Shown here piece by piece: positions 33,483 through 46,619 of a stretch of DNA of 64,000 bases. Within the stretch, counting starts at the first letter, position 1; the number at the start of each line of letters is the position of its first letter. Source of the DNA: Paguma larvata. Taxonomy: Eukaryota; Chordata; Mammalia; Carnivora; Viverridae. The stretch covers positions 126,470,414 through 126,534,413 of the forward strand of contig CM057824.1 of the NCBI GenBank assembly GCA_030068075.1, in the 5' to 3' direction. A model generated the notes under the pieces. That model made no database searches and was not told the origin of the DNA. It saw only the letters and a program-made list of their open reading frames with translations. The translations under genes were made by a program, and so were the position numbers.

Positions 33483-33889
33483 TAAGCAAACATTCTCTCT
33501 CTCCTGGCCCCTAAAGCATTGCTTTATCAAGGTCTCACCCACTGAATCAGTATTTATTGAAGACCTAACACTATGAGTGCTAGACACCATCATATATTAT
33601 GGCGAGGATGTGAAGAAACATAAAAACACACCTTACCCTTGATTAACTCTTGGTCTAATTTGTGGTAAAATATTATGATTAATGTAAACATCATAAGCAA
33701 GAATGGAGAGCTCTGCGAGGAAAAAAGAGGGTAATGAACGAACTTGGCTGCAACGAATCAGGAAACAGATCATCAGGCAGACTGAGCACATGTTCACATT
33801 AGAGTTGTACAATTTTAGAACCAAGAGGGAATTTAAAGATTACCAATCTGTAGATTAGGTACAAATTTAAAAAATTGAAGTGTCCAGTA
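33483..33889. other. Old repeat-like sequence, unassigned
   Basis: 'TCAGTATTTATTGAAGACC' and 'GAGTGCTAGACACC' (33547-33592) resemble the start of an old mammal-wide repeat. The remainder is not recognised. Confidence 0.35.
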
Positions 33890-34009
33890 GAAAGTGAAAC
33901 TTTTATTGATTTATTCAACAAGTGAATATTGAGTACCAACTAGTTGCTCAGCAAGTTCTAGGCACTGTTATTTACATGGTTTAAAAAAATGCAACAAAAA
34001 CAAGCTGAT

Positions 34010-35426
34010 TGGATTAAGGTGGTAAGAGTATCCCAAACTCCCTTTCTCCCTGTGATATGCCAAATATATAACAACACACAGAGCAATTACCTATGCAAGA
34101 AATCCAGAAGCTAGCTGAGGGAGTCTTACACACTGGGCGAATGAGAAAATACCCACCTCACAATGGGTAGAGAAGATGGAAGCACGCTCTCACCATAAAT
34201 CCCAGCCAGGCACAGAGCCTACAAGAGACTCACTTTAGCCGTGAGGGCATATATAGACTGAAAATGAAGGCATGCAAAAAGATATTCCATGCAAATAGAA
34301 ACCAAAAGAAAGCAGAGTTAGCTCTACTTAATATCAGATAAAATAGAGTTTAAAACAAAGACTGCAATAAGAGACAAAGGACATTATATAATGATGAAAG
34401 GGTCAATTCATCAAAAGGACATAAAATAGTAAATATTGTTCAATCAACATGGGAGCACCAAATATATAAAGTAAATATTAACAGAATTTTAAGGGAGAAA
34501 TAGACACCGATACAATAATAGTTGGGAACTTGAATATCCCACTTGGAACAATAGACAAATCAGTCTGACAGAAAATTAGTAAAGAAACATTGGACCTAAG
34601 CTACACATTAGGCCAGATGAACTCAACAGACATTTATAGAATATTCCATCCAATAGCACCAGAATACACATTATTCTCAAGGACACATGGCCCATCCTCC
34701 AGGATAGATCATATGTTAGGCCACAAAACAAGACTTACTAAATTTAAGAAGATATAAATCCTATCAAGTGTCTCTCATCAAGCCTTTATCTTGGCCACAC
34801 GGTATGAAACTAGAAGTCAGTTACAAGAAGCAAACTGGAAAAACTACAAGTATGTGGAAATTAAAGAATTTGCTCTGAACAACCGATGGGTCAAAGAAAA
34901 AAAAGAGAAATAAGATAATATCTTGAGACAAGTGAAAATGGGAATAAACTCACGGGATGTAGCAAAATCAGTTTGAAGAGGGAAATTTGTGGAAATAAAT
35001 GCCTACATTAAGGAAAAAAGAAAAACCTTCAAAAACCTAACTTCACACTACTAGAACTAGAAAAAGAAGAAAAAGCTAAGCCCAAAGTTATCAGAGGAAA
35101 GGAAATAACAAAAGTAAGGATGGAAATAATGGAGACTAAGAAGACAATAAAAAGGTCAATGAAACTAAAGAGATGTATTTCCAAAAAGATACCCTAAATA
35201 GATAATTCTTATGTGGAGTCTTAAAAAAAGAAAGTTGAACTTATAGAAACAGAGTAGAAAAATGGTTGCCAAAGACCGAGGTGGGGTTGGGGAAAGGCAT
35301 AGGGAGAGATGGGTAAAAGGGTAAATGCTTTCGGTTAGGAGAGGAATAAGTTCTGATGATCTAATATATCATATGGTGACCATATCGTATAATGGAAATT
35401 TACTAAGAGACTGGAACTGAAATGTT

Positions 35427-35465
<39 letters not shown>

Positions 35466-35635
35466 GCACAAAATAGTGAGGCGATGGATTTGTTAACTTG
35501 ATGGGAGAATCATCCTTTCAAAATATATACAACATATCAAGTTATCATGTTGTACATTATAAATATCTTACAGTTTGTTGATGATACCTCAATAAAGCTA
35601 AAAAAATTAGAACCTTAAAAAAAAAAGCCAAAAAA
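34010..35635 (+). mobile_element. Internally deleted old L1 (L1MA/MB-like) with ORF2 endonuclease region and 3' end
   Basis: From about 34205 the plus strand follows L1 ORF2: 'CTACAAGAGACTCACTTTAG', 'AGATATTCCATGCAAATAG', 'GACATTATATAATGATGAAAGG', 'CCAGGATAGATCATATGTTAGG', 'ATGTGGAAATTAAAGAATTTGC'. The frame is broken by stops. Near 35190 it jumps to a 3' UTR ('AATGGTTGCCAAAGACCGAGG') that ends at 'GATACCTCAATAAAGCTAAAA' and an A-rich tail (35605-35635). Most of the reverse transcriptase part is missing. 34010-34200 may be a piece of its 5' UTR. Confidence 0.72.
35429..35470. repeat. (CA)n microsatellite in the L1 3' UTR
   Basis: About 17 CA units ending in CGCACGCACA. Confidence 0.95.
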
Positions 35636-36110
35636 CAAAACCAAACCCAAAATTTCTGCGCTGTTGGAATTTACATTCTCATGGGGGTGAGAATCACACA
35701 ATGAAACCTATAGCACCTCAGACGGTGATAAGTTCATAACTGCCATGGATCAGATAACCAGGAAAGAGGTATAGAGATTATGAGAGGCATTATAATTTTA
35801 GTAGTTTGGCCAGATAAGACCCCTGAAAGAACTGAGAGACAAGCCATTGGAAGTATCTGGGTGTATGAGGGGGAGAGTTTCTAAAACTTGTCTAGCAAAT
35901 AGAAGAGCCCAATATAAAGGCCATGACACGAGATCATATCTGCAGCTTCTAAGAACATCATGGAGGCCAATGCGGCTGGAGTGGCATATGTGAAAGGAAA
36001 GCACAGGAAATGACCAGAGAGGGAATAAAAAGTCACAAGCGTACCTTGGTGTCCCGCTGGCCTGTGGTTCGTACATAGTTTATGCATCAAATAAATGTAA
36101 CGGTTAATCT

Positions 36111-39100
36111 TTAAAGTTGTTCATTTTCCAATATCTGAGAGGAAAGGATTATTTTAATTTTTTAAACCCAAAGATCAATTTTCTGTAATTTTTTCTCTCT
36201 TTCCGGTTGATGATCTTCTCTTTGGCCATATCCGTTTCCAAAGTACTCTGTGACTCTCCTGAGTAGTGTTCAGCCCTTTATTTCTTTTCTGTATCTCCAC
36301 CCCATTTCCTTTTTTCTCTTCATTTGCTCTTACTCTGTGTTCTTGGAGAAAATATTTTGTCCCTACTTGTTTTCTGGCGTGTGTTGGTTTATGATATAGT
36401 ACTGAGTTGCAAAATTGTTTAAATGGACTCAAACAGCATATTTCAAAGAAAATAGAAGAGAATATAAAATATCATATATAGCATGCAGTAATGGTAGGTA
36501 TGTTTTATAAAACATTTTTCCACTTTATAATTTCATATATATAGATATAAATATATATATATAACTCTACATATATATGTATATATGTGTGTGCATGTGT
36601 ATGTATTTATATGTACATACATATACTTGGCCATGATATAAAATATATTTTTTACTGGAAGTCAGAGTAAAAATTAAAAGCCACTGGAGTAATGAGTGTT
36701 AAGAACTTGATAAAATGGTGTGGAATTATTTCGAGTTGCATATTTTAAAAACTCATCCAAGCATGGGCCTTAAGCCAGGGTTTATGACTATTTTCCTTAT
36801 GGTGATTATTTGTTTTAAAATTTTTGTGGTAGCAGAATTTGGCCTTGTTAACATTTGCTATAATGTTCATTCATATTAAGTATATTCAGGTTGGAATGGG
36901 CCCAGTTCACGGAACAGTCTGGCCCTGAGGAAAGAGGTGAAATGAGGGGAGATTTTTCATATTCATCCTAAGAGCTCAGACAACTTCTCTTCTGGGAGAT
37001 GCCTTCCATCTCCTTATGCATATATTCTTATTCACTACACAAAATAGGTGAGCTATTTCCCTCATGAAAAATTTCCTTACCAATAATTTATGTACCAATT
37101 TACTGCTAATAAATGTTTAACATGAAAATGACAGGTATGGATTTGTATTACTAAAATGAGAGTGTCGCCCATGCTTGTTTTGGAATGAAATGTTTCACTC
37201 TTTTCTTTGCTTTTTTCTCCAGGGAGTACCGTGGGTGGGAATAAAAGTGAGAAGTATTATTTAACTTCTTGTTTTATATTTAAGAACTGTATCTCAGAAT
37301 TTTGTCTGAAGTCAAGTGGGGAAAAACTCTAGGTGCCAAATAATTGCTTGATTATTTTTAAAGCTGGCTTAGTAGTCAGTTAAGAAGTTGCTGAGAACTT
37401 GCTGTCTGGATGGCAGAATAAAGAGTGTAATTCCTACAGTAAAGGTTTACAGTCTGGGATGAAATAATTTTATGAATAAATGGACTAATAAGACATATTA
37501 GAAGACTAATAAAAGACAATATTGAGTGTAGATATTTATATATATCCACATATATATGTATCCCTCATTGGCCTTGGTCCACCATTCCCAATTGCCACCA
37601 ACCTTATAAATGCCTTCTATGTGTGCTGGCAATGAATAAACACACTTCATTAGTACATTGGGGTACTCAAAAATTTTGTTAGGAAGGTAGATTTATTGTG
37701 TTTTTGAGACTCAATAAACATCATCAGAAACCACACAGGAACACAGAAAGCGGGAGTAGGAAGGGCATCGGAGATCCTATTTTAGGGGTTTGGACACTAT
37801 GACCAATAGTCCCGAGGCTCAGGGTCTTGTCCACAGCCATAAATTCAGTGTAGGAGGGATCCTCAAACCCAGGCTTCTGTGTCTGATTGAGTGCTCCTAC
37901 TTAGAAACAGTTGCTTCGGATCTCTTAAAATATACCCAAATAGGCTCTGATTCCTATCCCCAAGGGAAGGCCACAGCCACACATGGCCAACCACAGACCT
38001 AAGTAGTCATATATCTATGCAGTCATATATCCAATCACAACATTTTATATAAATGTATGTATTTATATAGTCTATATATATAAATGTTTCAATTATATAC
38101 ACTTAGGTAAATCTCTGCGCCAGGAAGGTGAGCTGTATTTTTACTCTGACTTGGTAAATTCCCAAACACATCACTACATACCTCTAAGAGTACATGTATA
38201 CATTCCGCCTTGCTACCTTAACTTCCCTGTGTTAAGAGAAGACAAAGAAAAAGGAAAATGGTCGTTTCACTTCATTGCAAAGTGGTGCTTATTGGGTTGT
38301 TTTACTTAAAATAGAACCTCCATTTTAACAAGTCTCTGATCCTGATAACCCTGTATGCTTTTTAAGTTTGTGCAGGCTTATGCTACCCCAATTACATTTA
38401 AACTGCTACATACACTTTTAAAAGTATATTTGGTTCACATATCATCTCCTGCCTATTTTTAGTTGTGTGTTCTCACTCTGTCTTGATTTCAGAGAACTCC
38501 GATATATTTGTATGATTTACCAAATCTCCAATAATCTGCAGGGTGAGTGAACCCATCCATCAGAGATGTCCTTTCAAAACTGTATTGACTTGCAACTATC
38601 TGTATCAAGCTTTGTTTGTAAATCATAGCTAACATTTTTAATAAGTTTTAATTTTTTATGAACTGTTTTTAGTGGCCCTCTAGGATTTCAAATAATGTAG
38701 AGAGAACAAATGAGTTATGATGTGATTCTCAGGGCTAAGAAAGAAAACAGATGCTTTTCAAGTTTCTATCGATGGTGTGATCTCAAGCCCAATCATAAGA
38801 GCCTGAATCTTTTCAAAATGTTTCTAAAATTAAGTACCCACATAATGTGCTGTACTTTTTGTATTGTAGCTCTCATCACGCTTTGCTGTGCTGGCTTGAT
38901 AACTGTTGGTCTGTGTTGGAGACTGCAATCTGTGGTGTCAGACAGGTCCACCGTTTTATTGGCCTGTCATTTGCATCCCTATCAAGCACACTACAGGTAC
39001 AAGACAAATTTTGTTGAATTAGTGAGGGTTACTTTGACTAGTGGAAGTATTTCACCTATTTCCTTTGTACGTCGATTGCAACATAACATTATTTAAGTGG

Positions 39101-39689
39101 TAACATATTTAGTAATTAAAAATAATACTTTGTGTACATTTATTCAGACTTGTTTGGTCAATTATCTAGAAGTGTCTGAAAATATCTAGAGTGTCCAAAG
39201 GACAGAGCTAGCCCTACTGTAAGGTAGAGTGCTCAATGGAAAGCCTGCGTATGTAAGTTTCTAAGACCCTTTATGACACCTGGTGGTGCAGGCACTTCAG
39301 ATTATATGCAAAATCTATTTTATATTTTCTATTTAAATTTGTCTAAAACTGATACAATTTAATGTTAAGATTAATAGTAGTACATGCATGTAATTTAAAA
39401 AATGTATGATAATTGAGGGTACGTTCCATTTTTCGAGACAAATACAAGTATTTGTGATTTTTAAAAAGTTGAATATTATTGTGCAGGACCGTCATCAATA
39501 CATACATAGAATGCCAGGATAATGTGAAATACTAAATGGGGTGATGCACAAACATATTTCCTCTTCGTTGACATAAATGCAGATGATGGAAACCATACAT
39601 TTTAGATCCGTGTATATTTTAAGCTAACTTTGAGAGATCACATTTGTAGGAAAATTCTAGAAATCATAATAAATGACAGATTCAGACAT
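36111..39689. other. Unassigned intergenic sequence, 3.6 kb
   Basis: No gene is supported. The 128-codon ORF at 38710-39096 has no family resemblance and such a length is expected about once by chance here. A TA/TG tract is listed separately. Smaller TATATA runs lie at 37538-37560 and 38046-38090. Confidence 0.45.
36530..36636. repeat. Compound (TA)n/(TG)n simple repeat
   Basis: Alternating TA and TG dinucleotides with interruptions (ACTCTAC, GCATG). Confidence 0.9.
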
Positions 39690-40250
39690 GAACAGAATAG
39701 AATGGAGGAACCCAAAGTACGGGTGATGTGGAAAGCCAATGAAAAAGTGAGATTCCCCAACAAAACTCTGGAAAATTCCCTTTAGCTGGCAATGACGAGA
39801 GCTTGGATATTGCTAAATGGAGCCAGAAAGGCCAGCTGGAGTTTGGAGGTGAGTAGTATCAATAGCAATAAAGGGAGCTAGAAGACTGGAGAATACTATC
39901 TTTCAGTAGTCAGGGAAAATAATTGTTTACCTGGAATTGTATACTACTGAACCTTTAAAGAAGAAGAACAAACTAGAGATTTTTGCAAATAAAAATGGAG
40001 AGACTTTCACGTCAGCAGATCTGCATTAAAGATGAAGTGATTTCGAAGGAAGGTCTAACATGCAAGGAGGAATAACTATTAAATAAAATAGAAGATACCT
40101 CTGTGACGATAAGCAAACACTTACCATACTGAAGTAATCACATTTTATAATCGATGGGGTAAAAATAAGAGAAATTAGTGTGGAACAACAAGAAACTCCA
40201 AGTTGAGAAATGACTGGATGTTATTAAAGCATTCCGAATTCCTTTTCTGA
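39690..40250 (+). mobile_element. Ancient L1 (L1M-type) remnant
   Basis: 'CCTGGAATTGTATACTACTG', 'AAAGAAGAAGAACAAACTAG', 'AGACTTTCACGTCAGCAGATC' and 'TGCATTAAAGATGAAGTGAT' resemble an L1M region (the ..CACCAGCAGATCTGCACTAAAAGA.. pattern). The match is diverged and no frame remains. Confidence 0.5.
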
Positions 40251-42594
40251 GGAGCAGTATGAAAAGGTTAATTAGCGTTAGACTTTAACATGCATGCATG
40301 TTAAATTGTCTAAGAAAAGAGCTAATAGAATAGAAGCAATGTTTAAACACCACAATGTGGAGGGATTTTAAGTACAGTGATTTAACTATTTAAACATGCA
40401 AAATGTTAATACTGACAGTAGAGGGCAGGGTATCCTTGATACTGTGTTGATAGTTTCTTGAAATTGCAAAGCATGTCTAATGTTATCCCTGAAGTTGTAT
40501 GTTTCTTGTGTTGAACCAGATATGAGAGATATTATGTTTGACAAAATACTGATGACATGATTAACTTTTTGTTAAAAACAGAAATCTTGATAGGACCTGC
40601 ATCATAGTAGGACATAGCTTTTAGGCAAGGAAATGTATATATTATTAGTCTTTGGATTTAGGAAATCTATTGAGTTTTGCTAATGCACTTTGAGAGTCAT
40701 TTCTCTTTTCCTTGAAAATAATTTTGAAGTTTCTTGGCTAAAAAAGAGAAAAAGAAAAAAGGATGGTGAGAGCCCCATCTTCTCAGGTTAAAGATAATCC
40801 CTAAATAACGGCCAACATTATTTCTGGATGTGATTCTCTGGTTACATGCTTTTCTATCCTGTAAATAACTTAAAAATTCTTTAGGATTCTGAATCCCTTG
40901 CAACATTTTTGTTATTCAGTGCACACGAAATTTAGTTTTATATCCTGTTTTAATTGTGTTAACCTATAGGAAACATTAAACTGTTTCTTTCTGAATAAAT
41001 GAGATATTTTGTGCTACCTCCATCTTTATTTTATTATAATTAAAAGGTACAGGCACAGAATAAAATTGGATTTTTACATCTTCTAATTAGTCACTTAGGA
41101 TAATAGCCTAGGTTATCCTGTGGTAACAGGTGACCCACAATATCAGTGACTAACATGACAAAACATGACATGTCACAATCTACTTGCAAGTGACACATGT
41201 CACTTCTGCTCACTCTTCACAAGTCATAATGACCAAGATCGACATCAGTGAAGTGGAGGAGTATAATCTTTCCCAAGAGATGGGCTGCAAATATTTACAA
41301 AAAATAACACAATCTGTTACAGGGTCCTTAAGATATTTCTTAGAAAGCTAGCTAAAATTTTAGTCAGTTGGTTTGTGAAAACTACTTAAAAAAATTACTT
41401 CTTTTCTATAAATGTTACTGTTATTTACTCTTTAGTCTTTGAAAAAGTTCAAGAATCTAGTAAATGGAGTATTTAGAAATGTCGGTGATTATTGATGGTA
41501 AGGAAGAAAAATTATAGGTCCTGAAAAATGAAATGGTAATAGGATTATGGGTTGACTTTGCTTTTTCACAGTGATGGGCTGGCAAAGATCCAGAACTCTA
41601 AGTGTCCTCTTTTCCATGTTTCTGGTAAAATTATAAGTCCATGAAAGATAGAGGGGAAAAAGGATATTTTTCTTTAAAAAAATAAATTGTAAGTCTTAAA
41701 AGACTACCTTAATGAATACAGGGTTTTAAACCTACAAGGTAACTTCACGAATTTTTTACATGTAAGTTTCACAATAGTTCTGGTACATTAGCAGGTGATA
41801 TTAATGCCATTTTCCCGTGGAAGATTCAGATTTAGAGAGAATTGGCTTAAAGTCATTTGACTGGACCACGATAACATTAAGACTGAGAGTTTAAATTTCT
41901 GACTCTTCTTTTTCCTGCCCATAGATCATGTAACATCTCAATTATTTTAACAGTCTTATATAATCTCGATTCATTCTATATTCATGGATGTGGCTGTCAA
42001 ATAAATTCTGCTCGAAGACCTATTATTAAAAAATAAAAAAAAAAACTGGCACAACTTGTTGATTATATTTCAATGCTGCTTCATGAACTCAAGGAAAACT
42101 AAATATTATTGAAATATCTTTTCCTCGCAACTTTGAATTTTAAGCAATTTAAAGTGAGAACAGCCATGTTGCCCAGTGTTTTTATACTTACGAGACAAAT
42201 TCACTAAGTGACAATAATTTGGAAATTAAGAAAAAAATATTGAGATCTTAAGACTTGCTAAGGTAAATATTTCTAAATTAAAAATGACCCAATGTCATCT
42301 CCTTCTTTCTCTCTCCATTTTGGAAGGCTGAGTATTGCCTCTAAATTTCAGGTCTGCACACCTATCCTGATGAGAGGGGGCTAAATCCCATTATGTTAGA
42401 AAAATTATCTACCTTATTTATTCCCTCTGGGAATCCATATCTGTTTGCCCACCAAATCAGAGTAAGTGACAACTCACATTAACTGGTCAGCTTCTTTAGA
42501 ACGAGACTCTATAGAGACCCAAAAGAATATTTGAGAATGAGTGAGCCCAGATGTGGAAGGAGAACCACATTTATTGTATTTCCCCTATTGTATG
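40251..42594. other. Unassigned intergenic sequence, 2.3 kb
   Basis: AT-rich. No gene or named repeat. A-runs lie at 42030-42045. Confidence 0.45.
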
Positions 42595-42985
42595 ACAGTT
42601 TAATTATTAAAGGCATAGACTTAAGTTTGAATCTTGCTTTACTACTTTGTAGGTCAAGAGTTGGCAAACCATGGCCAGTGAACCTTCCACCTGTTTGGGT
42701 AACACAGCCACGTTCACTGGTTTGAGTATTGTCTCTGCATGCTTTTGCACCATGCAGCACAGCCGAATAGTTGTGACCGAGATCTTATGTCTGCAAATCT
42801 GATATTTACTCTCTAGCCCTTTAAGATGTTTGTCGACCTCTGTTCTAGATGCATGCTCTTGGCTAAGCTACCTAAATTTCTGTGCTTCACTTTTCTAATT
42901 ATAAAATGTGAATAATAGGCTTTACCAAGTTGGGTTTATATAAGGATTCCATGAGTCACTCTATGTAAAAACTTCGCATCGTGTT
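42595..42985 (+). mobile_element. MIR element split by a hAT element
   Basis: 42595-42646 ('AAAGGCATAGACTTAAG', 'TTTGAATCTTGCTTTACTAC') and 42851-42985 ('TCTTGGCTAAGCTACCTAAA', 'CTGTGCTTCACTTTTC') together follow a plus-strand MIR. The middle is the hAT insertion, so the MIR is the older of the two. Confidence 0.72.
42655..42842 (+). mobile_element. hAT-Charlie DNA transposon (MER58-like), inserted in MIR
   Basis: Starts CAAGAGTTGGCAAACCATGG and ends TTTGTCGACCTCTG, so its termini pair (CA.G.GTTGGCAAAC .. GTC.ACC.CTG). Inside are 'GGGTAACACAGCCACGTTCA' and 'TTTACTCTCTAGCCCTTTA'. The 8-base flanks TTGTAGGT (42647-42654) and TTCTAGAT (42843-42850) match at 6 of 8, as expected for an old hAT target-site duplication. 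At 188 bases it has no transposase. Confidence 0.82.
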
Positions 42986-43959
42986 AGGGTGGAGAATAAG
43001 AGCATCATAAAGACTGATAAAGCCATAATCATATCCAGAAAATATAAAATAACATGCGTTTCCTCTTCACTCAGGAAAGAATTGGTAAAAAGTCATGTTC
43101 GAGAATAAATCTCTGGTTGTTTAGTGAAGGATCTGGATCCTTTTTGTGTTGTTTCATTTCTGCTCAGTCTCTTTTCTGTGTCCCATGTAATTCTAGTCTA
43201 CTGCAGATGTGTTCCGGACTGTCACTTCTTGTAGCCAGCCCTTCTTTATTATTTGTGGAAAAATCTGCATGTCTACATCTGGAATTGCTCAAAGGTCACT
43301 GTAAGTATTGAGTCTTTATTAATGATTTGTTCCCTTCCAAAAAGCTTTCCAAAATGCCTGCAGCCAGGGTTAGAGTTAGCTCTTAAGAGCTAGTTTCTTC
43401 TCTGTTTTCAGGGGCTCACGGTTTTGCTCTTAACTTGTCTTCTCAGTGGAGAAGAGCGAGGTTTTCTTCTGCTTGCTATTAGGCATGAAGACATGTTGGG
43501 AAAAAGCAATTCAGTTTAGCAGGTTTAAATATTCCTAATTGGGGGAGGTTAGGGGTGTTTCGTTTTATAATTGTATATCTAATATCAGGTAAAGTACAAA
43601 ATATGTGAAAACACTTTTCTTCAGTTTTTTGATTTCTGGTATTTCTTTAACATACTGGTTTTCAGACTACAACTAAAATATACACAAATTCTAGGAAATT
43701 TAACAAATATAGGAGAACATAAGAGATCAGTTAAAAATTTGCTCCAATCCTTTCCCTATGTTGTGATGCTCCTTGGCACACACACATACATATTCTATAA
43801 CATATATATTCCTCTCCATATACATATGTTGTAATTTTATATAGTGATATATCAATGGTGTGCTTTATTATATCTCGTATCTTGTTTCACCTGATAGAAT
43901 CCTATGTATAGCTTCCCATGTTGCTAATTTTTGAAACAGTATTTTAGTCTGTGGAAGTA
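42986..43959. other. Unassigned intergenic sequence
   Basis: The 85-codon ORF at 43054-43311 has no family match. CA/TA dinucleotide runs lie at 43779-43850. Confidence 0.45.
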
Positions 43960-44570
43960 CCATAACTTATTTAAACACACTCATATTGGAAACTTAGGGA
44001 GAGAGTAAATTGTCACAACTCTTCTAGAAGGTAATTTATTAATATAATGCAAAACATTAAATTTAAATACTCTTCAACATAGAAAATTGCATTCCTATGA
44101 ATTTACCCTAAGGGAAAAACTATGGCGAGCTCACTCAGATATGTGTCCTGAAATGTTCAGGTGACAGTGTAAAATAGTGAAAATAATTTTGCAGCCTGGA
44201 TGTCCGCCGGTAGATGGTAACACAAATAATTTATGGTGTATACTTCCAGTGCAATGCAACGTGGTTAAAAGAGAAAAAGCTCATTTTTCCTGATGTGCAT
44301 TAAAATTGTTTATATTTTTAAATGAAAGAGAGACAATGAAAGACTAGTTTGTTTAGCAGATCTTAGGTTGTAAATACATACCTACATATGGATGTAAAAA
44401 TGTAGGAGAATATACTTCACAGTACCGACAGTAGTTGTCTCCAAGTACTGGCATCATAGAAAACTGTTTCTTTTAAGCTCTTTCTTTGTGACATTTGATA
44501 GTGATGCATGGTTATTTTTATGATCAGGGAAGAAAGATAATTTCAAAAGGAAAAATGTTTATTTGCTATG
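43960..44570 (+). mobile_element. Ancient LINE-like repeat (old L1 3' end type)
   Basis: The order 'GCATTCCTATGAATTTACCC', 'CAGCCTGGATGTCCGCCGG', 'AATTTATGGTGTATACTTCC' and 'TGATGCATGGTTATTTTTATGATCAGG' follows the common old repeat with 'ATTGGAAACAACCTAAATGTCCATCAA' in its consensus. A second example lies at 52640-53390. Confidence 0.5.
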
Positions 44571-45439
44571 ATACTCTTTACAAACCTTTATCGGTTTTTT
44601 TATAATAGTTGAGAATGTATCAGAAATGAATTTTACTCCTTAATGGAATATTCATTTTTTTTGTACCCACAGAACTTTGTAATTATTCTACTTACAGTTA
44701 ACAGGGACTAGGAAAATATTTTTATGTAAGAATTGTGACTCGTGGATAGATGGGGATAGTAGGACTTCTCATATGGGATGGACGTTCCTAAGGCTAAAAG
44801 TACGTGCTTCTTGCTATTGCTCAATACGATTAATCTAGAAGCTTCTCAGTCCATGGGATGAAGGAAAGCAATAAAGAGGAGACTGAGTAGAAGACCTCAT
44901 GTTCCCAGTGTTAAGAATTCCTAGTACCAACAGAGAGAGTGTACGACTTTTCCCACTTCTTACCTAGTTTTGTTCTCCAGGTAGATAATGGGGCTAGGGA
45001 AGTGCATGTATATTACCAAAGAAACCATTACTATGGCCACCAAGTATTGTCTCCTTCCTGATTCATCTCTAAATAGCTTTTATGCTAATTAAAATTCAAA
45101 CTAAGTACCATGCATCCTTAGCAAGAATTCCAAATTCTAATTCTACGTTTTTGTATATGTGTGTGTCTATATATATGTGTGTGTGTGCGTATAAGATATA
45201 TATGTGCGTCTATACATATACACATGCATTTGATTTTTAGAAATTTTGTGAAGCTTACATCTATATGCTTTCCCTCCCTTTAGTCATATATTATGGTATT
45301 TCATAATGTTTTAGGGAAAATTGAATTTAATTGTTTTCCTTTGCATTTCTTTAGCTGCCAGTATGATTGATCATTGTTTTGTTCTGACCAGTTTACTTTA
45401 AAATTTTGCTACAATTATTTGCCATTTTCTCTATGAGAG
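44571..45439. other. Unassigned sequence with a TG/TA simple repeat
   Basis: 45150-45235 alternates TG, TA and CA dinucleotides. No gene is seen. Confidence 0.5.
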
Positions 45440-45671
45440 CAAGAGTTGGCAAACTATGTGGGCTGTAGGCTGATTCACATAGGCTGCTATCTATCTTCGT
45501 AAATAACGTTTCCCAGAGACACAACCAGGGCCATCATTTATATATCCTATCGTCTTTTTTTTTTTTCTTGCTATAACAACAAGGGTGAGTAGCTATGACA
45601 GAGATTGTATGGCCATCAAAGCCTAAAATATTTACTTTCTGATTTTCTGCAAAAGGTGTTTAAGGGCCTCT
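45440..45671 (+). mobile_element. hAT-Charlie DNA transposon remnant (MER58-like)
   Basis: 'CAAGAGTTGGCAAACTATG', 'ATCAAAGCCTAAAATATTTA' and 'AGGGCCTCTC' follow the same element as 42655-42842, with an inserted T-run (45559-45572) near the middle. Confidence 0.7.
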
Positions 45672-46619
45672 CCTCACATTTTAGCAGTCTAGTTTTTAAG
45701 AAATGCTTTTATCAATTTGAACAAGCTATTTCATTGGCAAAAATTTTAACTCTTGTTTGAAATCATTCTCGAAAATATTTTATTTCAAGTGATTTGATTT
45801 TCTTGCTGGATTTCCTCCTCTAAGGGATTCCCCTTCCGTCGTTCGCCAAACGCCCTGAACCAGGTGTGCTGGAATGAGACATAGACTGTTCATTAACTTA
45901 GAAGGGCTGCTATTGCCCTTTATACCGTGATTGTGGGTGGGCCAGTTTTTTAATCTGGCTCATCACTCTCTCACCAATATGTTCACAACCCTCATTCTTG
46001 ACCTAGGTGTTAAAGAATATCCATTTCTGAGCATAATTTAGAATCCTTCCATTTGCACTGAACCTTGATATCCTAGTTATGATAAAATTTTGAAGCTGTA
46101 ATTCAATGTTTTATATGGACTCCTAACTTTATTCAAAATAATTCCTTATGTTCGACAACACTTAAAATCTTTCCTGAACTTTTACATGGTTTTATTTTCT
46201 CTTCTTTTCATTCATTTCTTTTTCTCCATTTTTTTTTCTGCTCCACTTCTTACTATTTCCTGCTAGTGAGTTTGTTTTTATTCAATCTGTTTTCCATGTC
46301 ATATCACTAGTTCTGAGGGAGTTATTTTTTTACTTATATATTTAAGGGCCAATTGAATTGCTATATGGCTTTATTTTATACCTATTAGTCACTAGGTATT
46401 TTTATACATGAGGAAATGGGTCAAACTTGTGCTTCCCAGTTATACTTATGAAATGATCTAATACTTTGTTTAACAAATGTTTCTCCATCATGGTGATCAA
46501 ATAAAGTTAATGTGGCTTATCTATGTTCCCATATTTATCTGAACATTAAACATACAAAGAGAGAGAAACAATTAGACACCACAACATTTAGTTTTGCTCT
46601 CCCACCTTTCCTTCTTCAT
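45672..46619. other. Unassigned intergenic sequence
   Basis: No gene or named repeat. Confidence 0.45.

Larger units (their letters stand above)
33890..36110. repeat. Ancient repeat split by an L1 insertion
   Basis: The left part (33890-33985) has 'TTTATTCAACAAGTGAATATTGAG' (33909-33932) and 'GTTCTAGGCACTGTTATTTAC'. The right part (35640-36110) resumes with 'GGAATTTACATTCTCATGGGG' and 'GGAGGCCAATGCGGCTGGAG'. Together they follow one old repeat, the same kind as at 370-1000. The 1.6 kb between them is the L1 listed separately. Confidence 0.5.

Noticed and set aside
38710..39096. 128-codon plus-strand ORF with hydrophobic middle and Cys-rich part
   Set aside because: With this base composition about one or two ORFs of this length are expected by chance in six frames of 64 kb. 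It shows no domain. Possible splice-like sites (TTGTAG at 38863-38868 and CAGGTAC at 38993-38999) do not make a supported exon.
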